In this document: in pieces, positions 1-11,394 of the stretch
Numbering within the stretch: the stretch's first letter is position 1
Layout of the letters: each line of letters opens with the position of its first letter
Source of the DNA: Spinacia oleracea
Taxonomy: Eukaryota; Streptophyta; Magnoliopsida; Caryophyllales; Amaranthaceae
Assembly (NCBI RefSeq): GCF_020520425.1
Contig: NC_079488.1
Location: forward strand, 31,487,247-31,551,246
Direction of reading: 5' to 3'
DNA length: 64,000 bases
Notes under the pieces: model-generated
The model's input: only the letters and a program-made list of their open reading frames with translations
What the model was told of the DNA's origin: nothing
Database searches by the model: none
Position numbers and translations under genes: made by a program

Positions 1-1682
1 CTTAACTGCTCCATTAAAAAAAATTAGAATAAGTCAGAAAAAAGTGCCAACTATGTAGTTAACAGCATTATTAAGTCTCTCTTTGGCTGAATCTGAATCT
101 TTTAAACTAAAGTAGTATTCCATCTGAAACGGATACAGTATAAGCAACCACGAAAACAACTGAGGTAATTAATCACGCATGACTTATTTAATCAAAATAA
201 GGATGCAAGTGGAGAATTAGCTAATTATTAATTTGATATTTCGGAACTGAAATATCTGAATTCATACAACTTCAAGCTAATTACATTTGCAAGCCAAAAT
301 GTATAGCTTAATCAAGAACAAACAACAACAATTCAAAGTCTGACTATAGTCTAAGGTTCATAAGTAACTGAGTTCACAATGTTGGAAGATAAGTCATATA
401 TACACTTTTATAGCAAATAAAAAAAGAAGCTTTATGAATGAAACCTAACCAGATAACAGAAAGACGAGAAACAGAAATATAAGTAGAGAAAATGATTGAA
501 CAACTAATCATGATTGATGGTAATTTCTTAATGTATTCTTCTTTTCGATCCTTACTATTAAGTTAGAAAAAGAAAATCCATTTGCATGACGTAGGGGATA
601 CAAGAACACACTCCTAAGTTATGATTGATGGTAATTTTTGAACGTATTCTTCTTTTCGATCCCTACTACTAAGTTAGAAAAAGAAAATACATTTGAATGA
701 CGTATGGGATACAAGAACACACTGCTAAGTTATGATTGATAGTAATTCTTAACGTATTTTTCTTTTCGATCCCTACTACTAAGTTAGAAAAAGAAAATCC
801 ATTTGACGACAATTTCTAACTAACCATGAATTCATGATTGATGGTAATTTCTGAACGTATTCTTCTTTTCGATCCCTACTACTAAGTTAGAAAAAGAAAA
901 GCCATTTGCATGACGTATGGGATACAAGAACACACTGCTAATTCCTCTTGTTTTAATATTGCCAATGATCAGAGTTTTAAAAGGGCATGACCCATTTGTA
1001 GACAATAGTAAAGATGGAGCTTCTGCATGTACTGCTGTTTACAAAAGACCATATCTAGATTTTAATTAGTCGTTCAGAAACTTCCTAAGTAATACACCCA
1101 AGTCTAAGAAGCTGCGAGGTCAGCAGTCCCACAAAGGGGAAAAAATGGGAAGAAATGGTGTAGGTAAAATATCCAGAACAGAAGACAGATAAAATACAGA
1201 ATGAATGGAGGGAGGTTTGAAGAGGCCGAAAAAGGTCCCAATCTATATAAGAAGCCAAAAAAAGTACTGAACAATTTAGCTTTCCCTACACAAATAAAAT
1301 ACATCAAAATCTATACAAACTAAACATTGAATTTAATAGAGCACCTTCAACAACATGTGGATACCTCAACTATGGTCTAAATGCATATAATGATGCAGTA
1401 AACTAACCATAGAAAGTGAAATCAAATGTGGAACATGATTGGAAACATACCAAGAAAAACAACTTCTTGTGGGCATTCACTAAAAGGAAATAACATTCAT
1501 GAAATGTTACTCACAAACAGAGAGATAATGGCAGCAGAGATACTTTCTACAAACTCAAACATTCATCTTATGTAATCAGTTTCTTTCCCAACAATAGATT
1601 TTTCTGTTCTCTCTAGCATGAAATCTATAATTAACAAAATAAACTTGAAAATTATCAACCAAAAAATACATAAATTAAAGTA
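1..1682. other. CACTA-A interior, no gene recognised
   Basis: AT-rich sequence with no ORF that resembles a known protein; the small ORFs here are composition noise. I assign it to a CACTA-like element because the recognisable right terminus of such an element lies at 4281-4294 and because the copia sequence resumes only after that point. This is inference: the left terminus is not in the window. A minisatellite occupies 511-945, and the 9 bp target duplication of the nested MULE occupies the last bases. Confidence 0.4.
511..945. repeat. Minisatellite, four ~110 bp units
   Basis: Four direct copies begin with TGATTGATGGTAAT-like sequence at about 511, 622, 733 and 835 (spacing 111, 111, 102). 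Each continues with a CTTCTTTTCGATCC block and AGTTAGAAAAAGAAAA. The units differ by scattered substitutions and indels, so the array is not recent. No coding potential is seen. Confidence 0.85.
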
Positions 1683-2180
1683 CGGATTTTTCATGAAATA
1701 CCCCCGAATTATGGCGTAATTCACCAAATGCCCCTCGACTTTTAGAAATTCACCAAATGCCCCTCACAAATGACTTAATACCCAAAATACCCTTACTAAT
1801 GACGCGCCGTTAGTCCTCCGTTAGCCTAATTTTTAAATTCACCAAATACCCCTATTTTATTACTTATTTCATATAATACCCCTATTCTGAAACTTAATTC
1901 ACCAAATACACATAACTTAAAATTACCCATTTTGATGCTCAGCGGCTAGTTTTTATGTTTGAAAATTAGCCGTTGCTTATTGTTTGCTTATAAAAACCCC
2001 TTTTCTGACTATTTATTGTAGTTTTTCTATTGTTTTGTTAATTTCATATCATTTTTGTCATGAGTTTTCTTTCAAAATCATCATCCACACCCATGAATCC
2101 ACATATGTAAGAGTCCCAAACAATTTCTAATATTATGGGAGGAAATTTCCATCTGAGGCTCCGATACAACACTCAGTAAG
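1683..2180 (+). repeat. MULE left terminal inverted repeat
   Basis: Inverted copy of 2945-3463. It contains short internal direct repeats of the type AATTCACCAAATGCCCC and AATTCACCAAATACCCC, then a TATA-like stretch and an ATG-led reading frame that is degraded in this arm. Confidence 0.85.
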
Positions 2181-2888
2181 TTTCAATTATGATCCAATAA
2201 GTTCAGGCCTCATCCAGTAAAGACAATGCACTTTAGCTGAGCAAAAGGCCAAAAAACCCCATTTTCAAAGGGATCTTATGTAAGTGAAGCTGAAGTAATC
2301 AATCTAAAGCTAACACCTTAATTTTCTTATTGTCCGAATGGTAAAGAAACTAAGAAATCAAGTTCAATAACACATACATTTTTATCACAACCTCGATTTC
2401 AACTTGGATTCATGATGTGAAAATCTTGAGTTTGGAGGCAAATCTTTGTGCCAAGATTCATGTTTTTTCACTGGTTCATGAGCTTTGGAACATACCTTAG
2501 TTTCATTTTTTTTTCTTGTTCCCTCAAATCCAAAAATAGACATTTGTCCATAAATCTGACCATGTCAATAGGACCTAGCTCAAAAGAAAAGTGGGAAAAC
2601 CTTTATGCCTCGACTGTAAGGTTGAGAGAAAGTTAGGAGATTGAAGAAAGATGTTTGGAGGCAGTAGAGACAGGAGACAAAAGGGAGTTAACGTTAAATA
2701 TGTGGCATGGAAGCAATAGAAGCCGAGGTAGCTGGAACATATGCGTTAGAATAAAATTAATAAGAGCTTTATTTTTAATCTGTTTGCATATGTTAAAGAT
2801 ATTTCCCATATTGAAAAATGAATACCTTCCGATTGCGTGGTAAATATAATTAATTGGTCACATAAAGAATAAGGTACAAAAGAAGTAG

Positions 2889-3086
2889 CTATTTTCTTGA
2901 AGAGTTGCGACGTTTTGAGGTGTTTTTAGGAGTGTTTTCTGTTTTAGTGTTGTACCGGAGCTTCAGATTGAGTGTTGTATCAGATATTCGGATGTCAAAT
3001 TTTCTCCCATGATAACAAAATTTATTTGGGACTCTTACATATGTGGACTCATTGGGTGTGGATGATGATTTTGAAAGAAAACTCAT
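2889..3086 (-). pseudogene. Start of an ORF carried in the MULE arm (GRF-zinc-finger-like)
   Basis: A 65-codon frame beginning MSFLSKSSS lies inside the right TIR. A FCYHG segment followed by RISDTTLN recalls the first half of plant GRF zinc fingers (CxCG, then a T..N motif), but the second Cys is replaced and the domain is not complete. The left arm holds a damaged copy, and the family member at 63541-64000 has the same start with FCYRG. A TATTTATAAG TATA-like motif lies upstream at about 3147-3156. It looks like a captured promoter plus first exon. Assignment to the GRF family is weak. Confidence 0.4.
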
Positions 3087-3463
3087 GACAAAAATGATAT
3101 GAAATTAACAAAATAATAGGAAAACTACAATAAACCGTCAGAAAAAGAGTATTTATAAGCAAACAATAAGCAACGGCTAATTTTCAAACACAAAAACTAG
3201 TCGTTGAGCATCAAAATGAGTAATTTTAAGTTATTGGTATTTGGTGAATTAAGTTTCTGAATAAGGGTATTTGGTGAAATAAGTATTAAAATAGGGGTAT
3301 TTGGTGAATTTGAAAATTAGGTTAACGGAGGACTAACGGCGCATTATTAGTAAGGGTATTTTGGGTATTAAGTCATTTGTGAGGGGCATTTGGTGAATTT
3401 CTGAAAGTCGAGGGGCATTTGGTGAATTACGCCAAAATTCGGGGGTATTTCATGAAAAATCCG
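2945..3463 (-). repeat. MULE right terminal inverted repeat
   Basis: Inverted copy of 1683-2180 and the better preserved arm. Its internal part (minus strand, ATG near 3086) carries a short reading frame described separately. Confidence 0.85.
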
Positions 3464-3472
3464 ATTAAAGTA

Positions 3473-4294
3473 TTAAGAACTACAAAGTACGGAGTATTAC
3501 TTAAATAGTATGAACAGGAAGAAAAATTGAATTATTTCAGTTAGAATATGCATCCAGATAGAGAAGGTATCAACACTTACTAGAATTTTGATGTCATGGC
3601 CGCAATCGCCCAAGGAGAAAGAAGGTAACAACGAAGAAGCCCCAATTTGATATGAAAATCCGAACATTAAAGTTAGTTTTCGCGAATTTGAGATTGAAAC
3701 CCTAATTTTTAATAAGAACTCTATGAACAGCGAAAAACTCTACGAACGCTAGTCTAATTACCCCACTCCAATAGGTTATCGAAAGAAGATTAAGGAAAAC
3801 CATTGATAACTTGCAAAAGATGAATCGTCAGGTGTAATCAAAAGAAAAACTTACTGATTTTGTGGGAATTTCTGTTGATTTGAAGAAATTCTTGAGAAAA
3901 AAACTCAGGACTTCGAGTGAAAAGAACCCCAATTTTTTTGAGAGAATTTGATAATATGTAACGATAAGGAAAGATGGTTACCTGAGACGAGGTTTTCCAA
4001 CAAAACACGAATCGCCAAAATAAAAAAACGAAAATGAGAACCAGAGAGGAGGAGCAGAGAACCCAGAAAAGGAAAGGAGAGAGAACCGGGAAAATGAAAT
4101 GTTTTTGGGAAATATTTTGTGCGGCTCGTTTGTACGATGAGCCCGCACTTAAACTCAAGTGCTGCCAATTTTCTAAAATAAGCCCGCACTTGTGAAAATG
4201 TATTTATTTTTTATTTTTTTGTGCTCTCAAGTGCTGCCAATTTACTAAATGAGCCGCACTTGAAGGGAAGCACGTGGCGATTTTTCTACTAGTG
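3473..4294. mobile_element. Right end of CACTA-like element A
   Basis: The sequence TTTTTCTACTAGTG at 4281-4294 is the complement of a CACTAGTAGAAAA-type terminus, and copia sequence homologous to 38491 onward starts directly after it. Just inside, motifs such as GCACTTGA, CTCAAGTGCTGCCAATTT and CCGCACTTG recur in both orientations between about 4140 and 4275. This is the subterminal repeat arrangement to which CACTA transposases bind. Around 3900-4130 the minus strand has a CT-rich, leader-like stretch. The predicted 3 bp duplication (TAT) cannot be checked because the other end is outside the window. Confidence 0.65.
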
Positions 4295-5609
4295 TATGGC
4301 CTAATCGACAATGCCACAGATAGGTGAGATCTGAATCATCCTTTTAGGCCTTTCTGGTATTTATGTTATAAACTTGTTTGTCGTGATCTAATAAATAAAG
4401 TCCATTGACTAATCTAGCAGATCCATAAAACATCTCTTTAAAATAAAACGAACAACTATTGTCTTTTATTAAAATGGAAAATCCCTTAGCATCTAAGCAA
4501 GAAACTGAAATGATGTTTTTAGTAAGACTTGGAACATGGAAACACTCTTCCAGTTCCAAAACTAGCCCGGAGGGCAACGACAAATAGTAAGTTCCTACAG
4601 CTAATGCAGCAATCCGTGCTCCATTTCCCACTCGTAGGTCGACTTCACCCTTGCTTAACTTTCTACTTCTTCTTAGTCCCTGTGGATTGGAACATAAGTG
4701 TGAGCCACAACCTGTATCTAATACCCAAGAAGTTGAATTAGCAAGTATACAGTCTATAACGAAAATACATGAAGATGGAACGACTGTTCCGTTCCTCTGA
4801 TCTTCCTTTAGCTTCAAGCAATCTCTCTTCCAATGCCCCTTCTTCTTGCAGTAGAAGCATTCGGATTCAGAAGTGGGTTGACTGACCTTCCTCTTTTCAG
4901 ACTTGGCGCCAGTTTGCTTTGCCGGGCTGGCCTTCTTGCCACCTTTCTTAGAATTCCTCTTCTTTCCAGATTTCTTGAACTTGCCCCCACGCACCATAAG
5001 CACATCTTGCTTATCACTTTTGAGCGTCATTTCAGCGGTCTTCAGCATACCGTGAAGCTCAGTGAGCGTTTTATCCAGACTATTCATAATGTAGTTCAGT
5101 TTGAACTGATCATACCCGTTATGAAGAGAATGGAGGATGGTGTCTACAGCCATTTCCTAAGAGAATTGCTGATCCAGACGACTCATATTCTCAATGAGTC
5201 CAATCATTTTGAGAACATGTGGACTAACGGGCTCGCCTTTCTTAAGCTTGGTCTCAAGAATTTGCCTATGAGTCTCGAATCTTTCGACTCGAGCCAGATC
5301 TTGGAACATGTTCTTTAACTCACTGGTGATCGTGAAAGCATCTGAGTTGATGAACGTTTTCTGTAGATCTGCACTCATGGTTGCAAGCATAAGACATTTC
5401 ACATCCTTGTTGGCATCAATCCAACGATTGAGGACTGCCTGAGTGACCCCGTCGCCCGCGGCTTCGGGCATCGCCTGTTCCAGGACATACTCCTTTTCTT
5501 CCTGCATAAGAACTATTTGTAAGTTCCTTTGCCAGTCAAGGAAGTTTTTCCCGTTCAACTTCTCCTTTTCGAGAATTGATCGAATGTTGAATGAATTGTT
5601 GTTTGCCAT
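4295..5609 (-). pseudogene. Copia-1 gag-protease remnant
   Basis: The start codon is ATG at 5607-5609 (MANNNSFN). Gag with a zinc knuckle (CFYCKKKGHWKRDC) is followed by the protease start with catalytic WVLDTGCGSH. In-frame TAG at 5157-5159 interrupts gag where Copia-3 has CAG. The frame reads on to 4344 and the element is then cut off at 4294 by CACTA-A, so integrase, reverse transcriptase and RNase H are missing from the window. The gag type matches Copia-3 and differs from Copia-2. It is a dead gene of a Ty1/copia retrotransposon. Confidence 0.9.
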
Positions 5610-6488
5610 AGTTAAAACTACAATTGAAAAAGAATAAACAAATAAATAATCATTCACAATTTCTCTTAATAAACTTAAATTCTAGCATGTATGCATAACT
5701 TAATGTTCATTAAGCATTTTATTCAAGTTATGTGTTCCGGCAGGTGTGAATAAAAGGATTCCAAGACCCTAAAACCCATTGAAGAATTAAGCACATTATG
5801 TATTTAGACTCAATTCTAAAATCTTTTAGGTAAGCAAAAGCCTTTTGCTAATAGTCTAGAAACTACTCTTGGTTTATAGGTACGTCTAAGAGCTTATTAG
5901 GTAAACCTATCAATTTTGCCACGACATAAAAGGACTCCTTATTTATATCGTTGAGTTTCACCAAAACTAACATGTACTCACAATTATTTGTGTACCTTAC
6001 CCCTTTAGGATCAATAACTAACACCTCGCTGAGCGTAAAACTATTACTAGATTGATGTAAAGGTTATCCAAGTAAGTGTTATTTTGGCATGGCACCTTTT
6101 AACTCAATTTTTAAAGTTTGGAACTTAAGGCTCTTACTATGTTGGTTAGATTTTAAGTGAACTAAAACCCTTAATCATGCAACATAATCAAGCCACAATC
6201 TCATGCATAATTAAGACATATTTAAGAGCAATAAATAACTTAAAAAACGCATAAGATAAATGTGATCTAGTATGACCCGACTTCATCTTGAAGCTTCAAC
6301 TTCAAAGTCCGTCTTGAAAATGGTTGGAAACTTAGTCTTGAATTTCACCGTGGGAGGCGCCATTTTCTTCAAACAGGATAAGCTATAATTAAACTAATTA
6401 CAACTATTTGATGGTACGCATACCATATTTGAATTGAAAAACAATTTTTTGGTGCATTAGACCAATTACATTCAAATTAATGGTACGC
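5610..6488 (-). mobile_element. Copia-1 5' leader, gag-proximal part
   Basis: Untranslated leader between primer-binding site and gag. It matches the leader of Copia-2 (39827-40680) and, inverted, that of Copia-3 (51590-52454) almost base for base. The match stops at GGTACGC near 6482-6488, where CACTA-B sequence begins, and resumes at 12154. Confidence 0.85.
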
Positions 6489-6629
6489 TGCAGGCTAATA
6501 ATAAATACTTGCTGGTAAAAAACTTATCCCATTGATCATGAACCACATCAACTTCCTCACTAGCATAAGGCGCATTCCTCGGAGTATAGACCTTCAAAAA
6601 CAAAAATTTTAGGAGAGCATTAGATTAAA

Positions 6630-7925
6630 TGTCATTTTAGTCTAAATATGACCTATAACGACCCAATGAGCCTCAAAAGTGCATAAATATATTAGAATGA
6701 GTATCGAAAACTTTAAAACTAAGCATATTAATCATGTAATAAGTTTGAAATGAGTCCTTAGGTTCTTTAGTTCAAAGTGGGGAACAAAAATGTCATTTTA
6801 GTCTAAATATGACCTATAACGACCCAATGAGCCTTAAATGTGCGTAAATAGATTGGAATGAGTATTGGAAACTTAAAACTAAGCATATTAATCATGTAAA
6901 GGGTTTAAAATGAGTCTTTAGGTTCTTTAGTTCAAATTGGGAGCGAAAATGCCTCATTTTAGCCTAAATATGACCTATAACGATCATACAAGTCTCAAAT
7001 GTGCATAAATCGATTGGATTGATTCTTGGAAAGTTAAAACTAATCATATTAATCAGGTAATAAGTTGGAAGTGAGTCCTTAGGTTCGTTAGTTCAAAGTT
7101 GAGAGCGAAAATGTCATTTTAGCCTAAATATGCTATAATGGCCAAACAAGTCTCAAATGTGCATAAATAGATTGGATTGAATCTAGGAAAGTTAAAGCTA
7201 ATCATATAAATCATGTAGTAAGTTTGAAATGAGTTCTTAGGTTCGTTAGTTCAAAGTTGAGAGCGAAAATGTCATTTTAGCCTAAATATGACCTATAATG
7301 GCCAAACAAGTCTCAAATGTGCATAAATAGATTGGATTGAGTCTTGGAAAGTTAAAACTAATCATATGAATCATGTAATAAGTTTGAAATTAGTTCTTAG
7401 GTTCTCTAGTTCAAAGATGGAAGCGAAAATGCCTTATTTTAGCCTAAATAAGACCTATAACGACCAAACAAGTCTCAAATGTGCATAAATCGATTGGATT
7501 GAATCTTGGAAACTTAAAAATAATCATATTAATCATATACTAAGTTGGAAGTGAGTCCTTAGGTTCGTTAGTTCAAAGTTGGGAGCGAAAATGTCATTTT
7601 AGCCTAATTATGACCTATAATGGCCAAACAAGTCTCAAATGTGCATAAATAGATTGGATTGAGTCTTGGAAAGTTAAAGCTAATCATATAAACCATGTAG
7701 TAAGTTTGAAATGAGTTCTTAGGTTCATTAGTTCAAAGTTGAGAGCGAAAATGTCATTTTAGCCTAAATATCACCTACAATGGCCAAACAAGTCTCAAAT
7801 GTGCATAAATAGATTGGATTGAGTCTTGGAAAGTTAAAACTAATCATATGAATTATGTAGTAAGTTTGAAATGAGTTCTTACGTTCGTTAGTTCAAAGTT
7901 AGGAGAGAAAATTTCATTTTAGTCT
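6630..7925. repeat. ~160 bp tandem repeat array
   Basis: About eight direct units with period 158-161 bp. A landmark TCATTTTAGCCTAAATATG recurs at roughly 6631, 6792, 6952, 7113, 7271, 7432, 7593, 7753 and 7913. Units also share AAGTCTCAAATGTGCATAAA and AGATTGGATTGAGTCTTGG. Units differ by a few substitutions. No ORF is conserved across units. Confidence 0.92.
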
Positions 7926-8410
7926 CGTTTAATCGTTATATGTCATATTTTGACTAAAATATTCTCACCTGCTTCTAAGTCTGGAATTTTTTTTTGAAAT
8001 TAGTCACATAAAAGCCTATTCCCGTTATTCACTTGCTCAGTTACTGTTATTGGATCGATGATGTGGTCGGTGTTCGATATTGGAGCTAAATACCTATTCC
8101 CTCTAATCCTGGATGCAAATTTGTACCATGCAAAAGACAATTATAATTGAGACAGAGCATGCAAAATGTTGAGTACTAAGAATAAACTGCTGAAATTACA
8201 TAATGTTGCTAAGAACATTCACAACCAAAGTTTTATTCTTTGAAAAAAAATTGGAAGGTAAATAAAAAAGTGCAGAACTTTACCAGAAGTGTGCAAATGG
8301 AAAAAGGAGCTGATACCTTACCTTCGTGCAAAACCAAAAAATGAATTCGCAAGCTTCCTGTTATTTTGGACAATATGACAGAATTGAAACAACCTTAGTA
8401 AAGTAATTAC

Positions 8411-9143
8411 CTTTGGTCAATTGGAAAGCATGCACCGCGCACCGTTCTGCAGCAAGCTTCACTGGTGTACTTCCATCCTTCAGACGTTCTGCCAACACAG
8501 GACCAAAAATCGACACATGGGCCATAATGGTAGTAGGATTTTCCTGCCAAACAATATAATTCAATTGCTACATGAGAACATATATTAAGATCATATATCA
8601 AAAACTTTGTCCAGAAAAATATGTTAAATGCTTACCTTTGCAGCAGCCTTCAGGGCAGATAATGCCCTCCGTCTAACTTCACTGGATTCATCTTGCAGCG
8701 CAGAAACTATGGAGGACACAGTTTGAGCATGCAAGGAACTACTCGATGGATCACTTTGAATTTGATAAATCATATATCTTCCTAGTGCTTTGGTAAAACT
8801 TTCACGAACTGGGAACTATATGTGGGAAGAAAATGAAACCTTTATCAGGATTTGAGAAAAGGAAAATATTAATTAATGTATCTTGATATCACTGTGCACT
8901 CTGTGGGCATGTGGCTGTCTGTCAGGTGGTACCTTTTCCTCTTTTAACTTGTCTTTCAGCATAGATATAATGGATGGTGACCAAGATGATACACAAACTC
9001 CCGATGGGCAGTGCCGAAGAATGGATGAGACAGTGAGAGCTGAACCATGTCTGGGAGTCCAGCTGGAAGAAAAATCTAAATCTAAAAGTTCTTTGAGTAG
9101 ATCTGCAAGCTCACTGTCCCAGTGAGCTTTCTTCTGGCACGCC
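8411..9143 (-). pseudogene. Captured exons of GCN1 / ILITYHIA
   Basis: Three consecutive exons with intact GT..AG borders: 9143-8933, 8815-8636 and 8543-8411. They encode HEAT-repeat segments such as WTPRHGSALTVSSILRH, FPVRESFTKALGR, DESSEVRRRALSALKAAAK and GPVLAERLKDGSTPVKLAA, the style of the C-terminal part of plant GCN1, the ribosome-associated activator of the eIF2-alpha kinase GCN2. GCN1 is about 2,600 residues; only about 175 are present, with no start or stop. It is a transduplicated fragment inside CACTA-B, not a working gene. Confidence 0.8.
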
Positions 9144-9783
9144 CTGCTTCCATAAAAAACAGAATTATGATAAGATTGTGGCTTAAACAGATGACACATA
9201 ACTACTAATGTAAGCTTCCTATAAAACTATAATATGCTCCTAGTTAAGAAAGGACAACCAAAAGCTCAAATCAAATGACACAAGATTGGAACTAATGGCA
9301 AGAATGGTGTCACAAACCTAATTAGATTAGGTTTACCAACAAAGCTAACCTGATACTGCTAATTTTAATGTTTAACCAGCTCTAGCTTTCAACCATGCTG
9401 CAAAACCATATATAACTAACCAAATCCCTAATGGAGTGCATTAAGTTGTCCACTACTTTTCAGTTTTCCAGCAAAAAACAAAGAGCCTAGCTTGATTCAG
9501 ATGATTGAATAGAATTAAGATTTTTGTACTTAGCCTTAAAATCACGACAGGTTTTTCATTATTGACTTAAAAGCCTGGGATATCCACCCAAATCCAAGAA
9601 CAACCTATGCCTTTTTTATGTAATAACCTATGCCTTAGTGTACATTTTTCAACCTCAACCTAGTCAGCTCCTCCTTTATTCTCAAGAACACAATCAATAA
9701 AAAAACATACCGGAAAAAAAAAATTAAACTGTCAGTACAATTTCCAAATACAGGTCTTGCAAAACCATAACTCAGTTGCATAC

Positions 9784-9863
9784 CTTGAGTGAACCAACAG
9801 TTGTACTATTCGGAACCTCAATGAAAATCTCTGGTACTCTGAAGGACTTAATGCTAAGCCTCA
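9784..9863 (-). pseudogene. Captured exon of a telomere-repeat-binding (TRP-like) gene
   Basis: A single 80 nt exon bounded by a TTTCATGCAG acceptor and an AAG|GTATGC donor. It encodes LSIKSFRVPEIFIEVPNS followed by TTVGSLK. This matches the beginning of the ubiquitin-like domain of plant telomere repeat-binding proteins (TRP1/TRFL family), where KSF.VPELF.E.P..ATVGSLKRTV is typical. It has no other TRP sequence around it and lies between GCN1 and MATE fragments in the same orientation. Confidence 0.6.
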
Positions 9864-10257
9864 CTGCATGAAAGTGCACTATATGTAAGAAATTCTTATA
9901 GGACACAACACACAAACACGCTATGCACTCAAATTAGTTGAAAGCCGAGGTTTCATCGTAACTGTGACAAATTTCATTTGAAAATCACCACAACGCATAT
10001 TAAAAGGAGAATTCGGAACCCTAACTCAGGATTTCAATTCGAAAATTACCAAACAAAATAAAAAAAAAATAGAAATAATGGAATTATGAAAGTGAAAGTG
10101 AAAGATCAAAGAAACAGGAAAAATTGACCCTCCTAATGGCGATATTCCGACAGCAACATTAGCAGGAACACCCACATTTAATTTTTTAGTTCACTTCAAG
10201 AGGTAATTTTGGTAACAAGTCTCACAAATATCAGAAGAAAAAGAGAAAAATACCTGA

Positions 10258-11049
10258 CAGCACCACTAAGAGCAAAGGGGATCATCCACACAAGTGCAGC
10301 TGTGTTGAGACTGCAAAAAAAAGAGGACCAGCAGTCAGATGGTATAATCCCATTTGCTTAATTATCTTGGAACGTCAGCTCATATTGAATGTTTCTTATG
10401 AAGTATAACTTAAACTTGTACATATATAACTGATAGACGGCGCGGATGTTTCTAATGTTGGGTTGGGAAGAAGACCAGCTAAGAGAACATCATTTCAAAT
10501 GACCACATTTCTAAACTGTAGGAAGAAATTAAAGAAGGACCAATACGATGCTTTGTTTTAATTTTATTATGTGTCAAAAAGCAAGCTACAGGCTCCAGGG
10601 ACTTACCATACCATACAAGCAGGGGGAATACTGAGTCTGACGACTGTAGGTAAATCATGCAGAGCTTTAGTAGAAAAACTTGTCCAAGTTTTTTAGCACG
10701 AAGAAGAAAACTTAACATAAAGTGCTAACAATATTACATTAATCCAATAAGATACACCAGTTGCAAGGGCAGCTCCTCGGTTTCCAAGACCACATTTGAA
10801 GACCAAAGTCCAGCAAACTGGCAAATGCAGTAGTGTAGTGATCCCTGCAGTTATCATCATAGGGAAAATGATGTTCTGGGTTTGTAAGAATCTCTGAAGT
10901 GAGTAAAGAAGACCGCAAAGAGACCAGGGATCACGAATTAAGCATCGTGTCCGGCTTGAGCTGCAATTTGATCATCTTGACCAACTGCTAAAAGAAGTGA
11001 TCTAGAATTTGCCCATATTATAGCCAGAAGAACGCTTGCAGCAAGTACT
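10258..11049 (-). pseudogene. Captured MATE (DETOXIFICATION) transporter exons
   Basis: The minus strand encodes several exons of a multidrug-and-toxin-extrusion transporter: LAIIWANSRSLLLAVGQDDQ, then a stop; RFLQTQNIIFPMM, GITTLLHLPVCW and GNRGAALATGVSYWINV; KTWTSFSTKALHDLP; LEMWSFEMM; and LNTAALVWMIPFALSGAV, the last flanked by a CAG acceptor (near 10312) and a CAG|GTA donor (10258). Family order is kept, but there are at least two in-frame stops and two frameshifts (near 10910-10960 and 10490), so it is dead. It covers roughly the central third of the ~480-residue family. It is part of the CACTA-B cargo. Confidence 0.85.
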
Positions 11050-11322
11050 CTACAAGAGGAGCAAATATTTTGTAAATGAATCTTGTACTGTACAATATGA
11101 AAATCTAGCAAAGGAAACAAGTAAACAACACAAAAGCCTCAAACTTCAAAGACGTGGAAAAATATGTAATATTATAACAATCAGTTAGCCACCAAGTCTC
11201 ACCAACTACCTGCATAGTATTATATTTAAACACAACAAGAACTATCCTAATACTGAAACATAATAGCAGATTTGAAGTGCTCCAAGTATCAGCTTCTAGA
11301 GTTCACTGAAAAACAGACTCAC

Positions 11323-11394
11323 AAGGTTCTCAAGTTAATCAAATTCCCAAGGCTCTTGGGCAGAGGACCTCCAAGTTGGTTATCTTCCAATCCC
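11323..11394 (-). pseudogene. Captured leucine-rich-repeat exon
   Basis: A 72 nt exon between a TGATTCAG acceptor and a TT|GTGAGT donor, with the same phase at both ends. This size and phase are typical of one-repeat LRR exons in plant receptor kinases. It encodes LEDNQLGGPLPKSLGNLINL, a canonical LxxNxLxGxxPxxLGNLxxL repeat similar to LRR-VIII receptor-like kinases. No adjoining LRR or kinase exon could be read with confidence. It is the fourth captured fragment of CACTA-B, again on the minus strand. Confidence 0.7.

Larger units (their letters stand above)
1683..3463. mobile_element. Non-autonomous Mutator-like element with long TIRs
   Basis: The first and last ~500 bp are inverted copies of each other; the ends read CGGATTTTTCATGAAATAC and its complement. 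The element is flanked by a perfect 9 bp direct repeat, ATTAAAGTA, at 1674-1682 and 3464-3472. Long TIRs with a 9 bp duplication are the signature of MULEs. The ~0.8 kb between the arms contains no recognisable transposase, so the copy is non-autonomous. A second member of the family begins at 63541. The insertion lies inside CACTA-A sequence. Confidence 0.9.

Noticed and set aside
6630-7925. Possible CRISPR-like regular repeats
   Set aside because: Units are ~160 bp, directly adjacent, with no unique spacers, and the DNA is a plant nuclear sequence.
10479-10718. 79-residue ORF as an independent small membrane protein
   Set aside because: It joins MATE exon pieces and intron sequence in one accidental frame.
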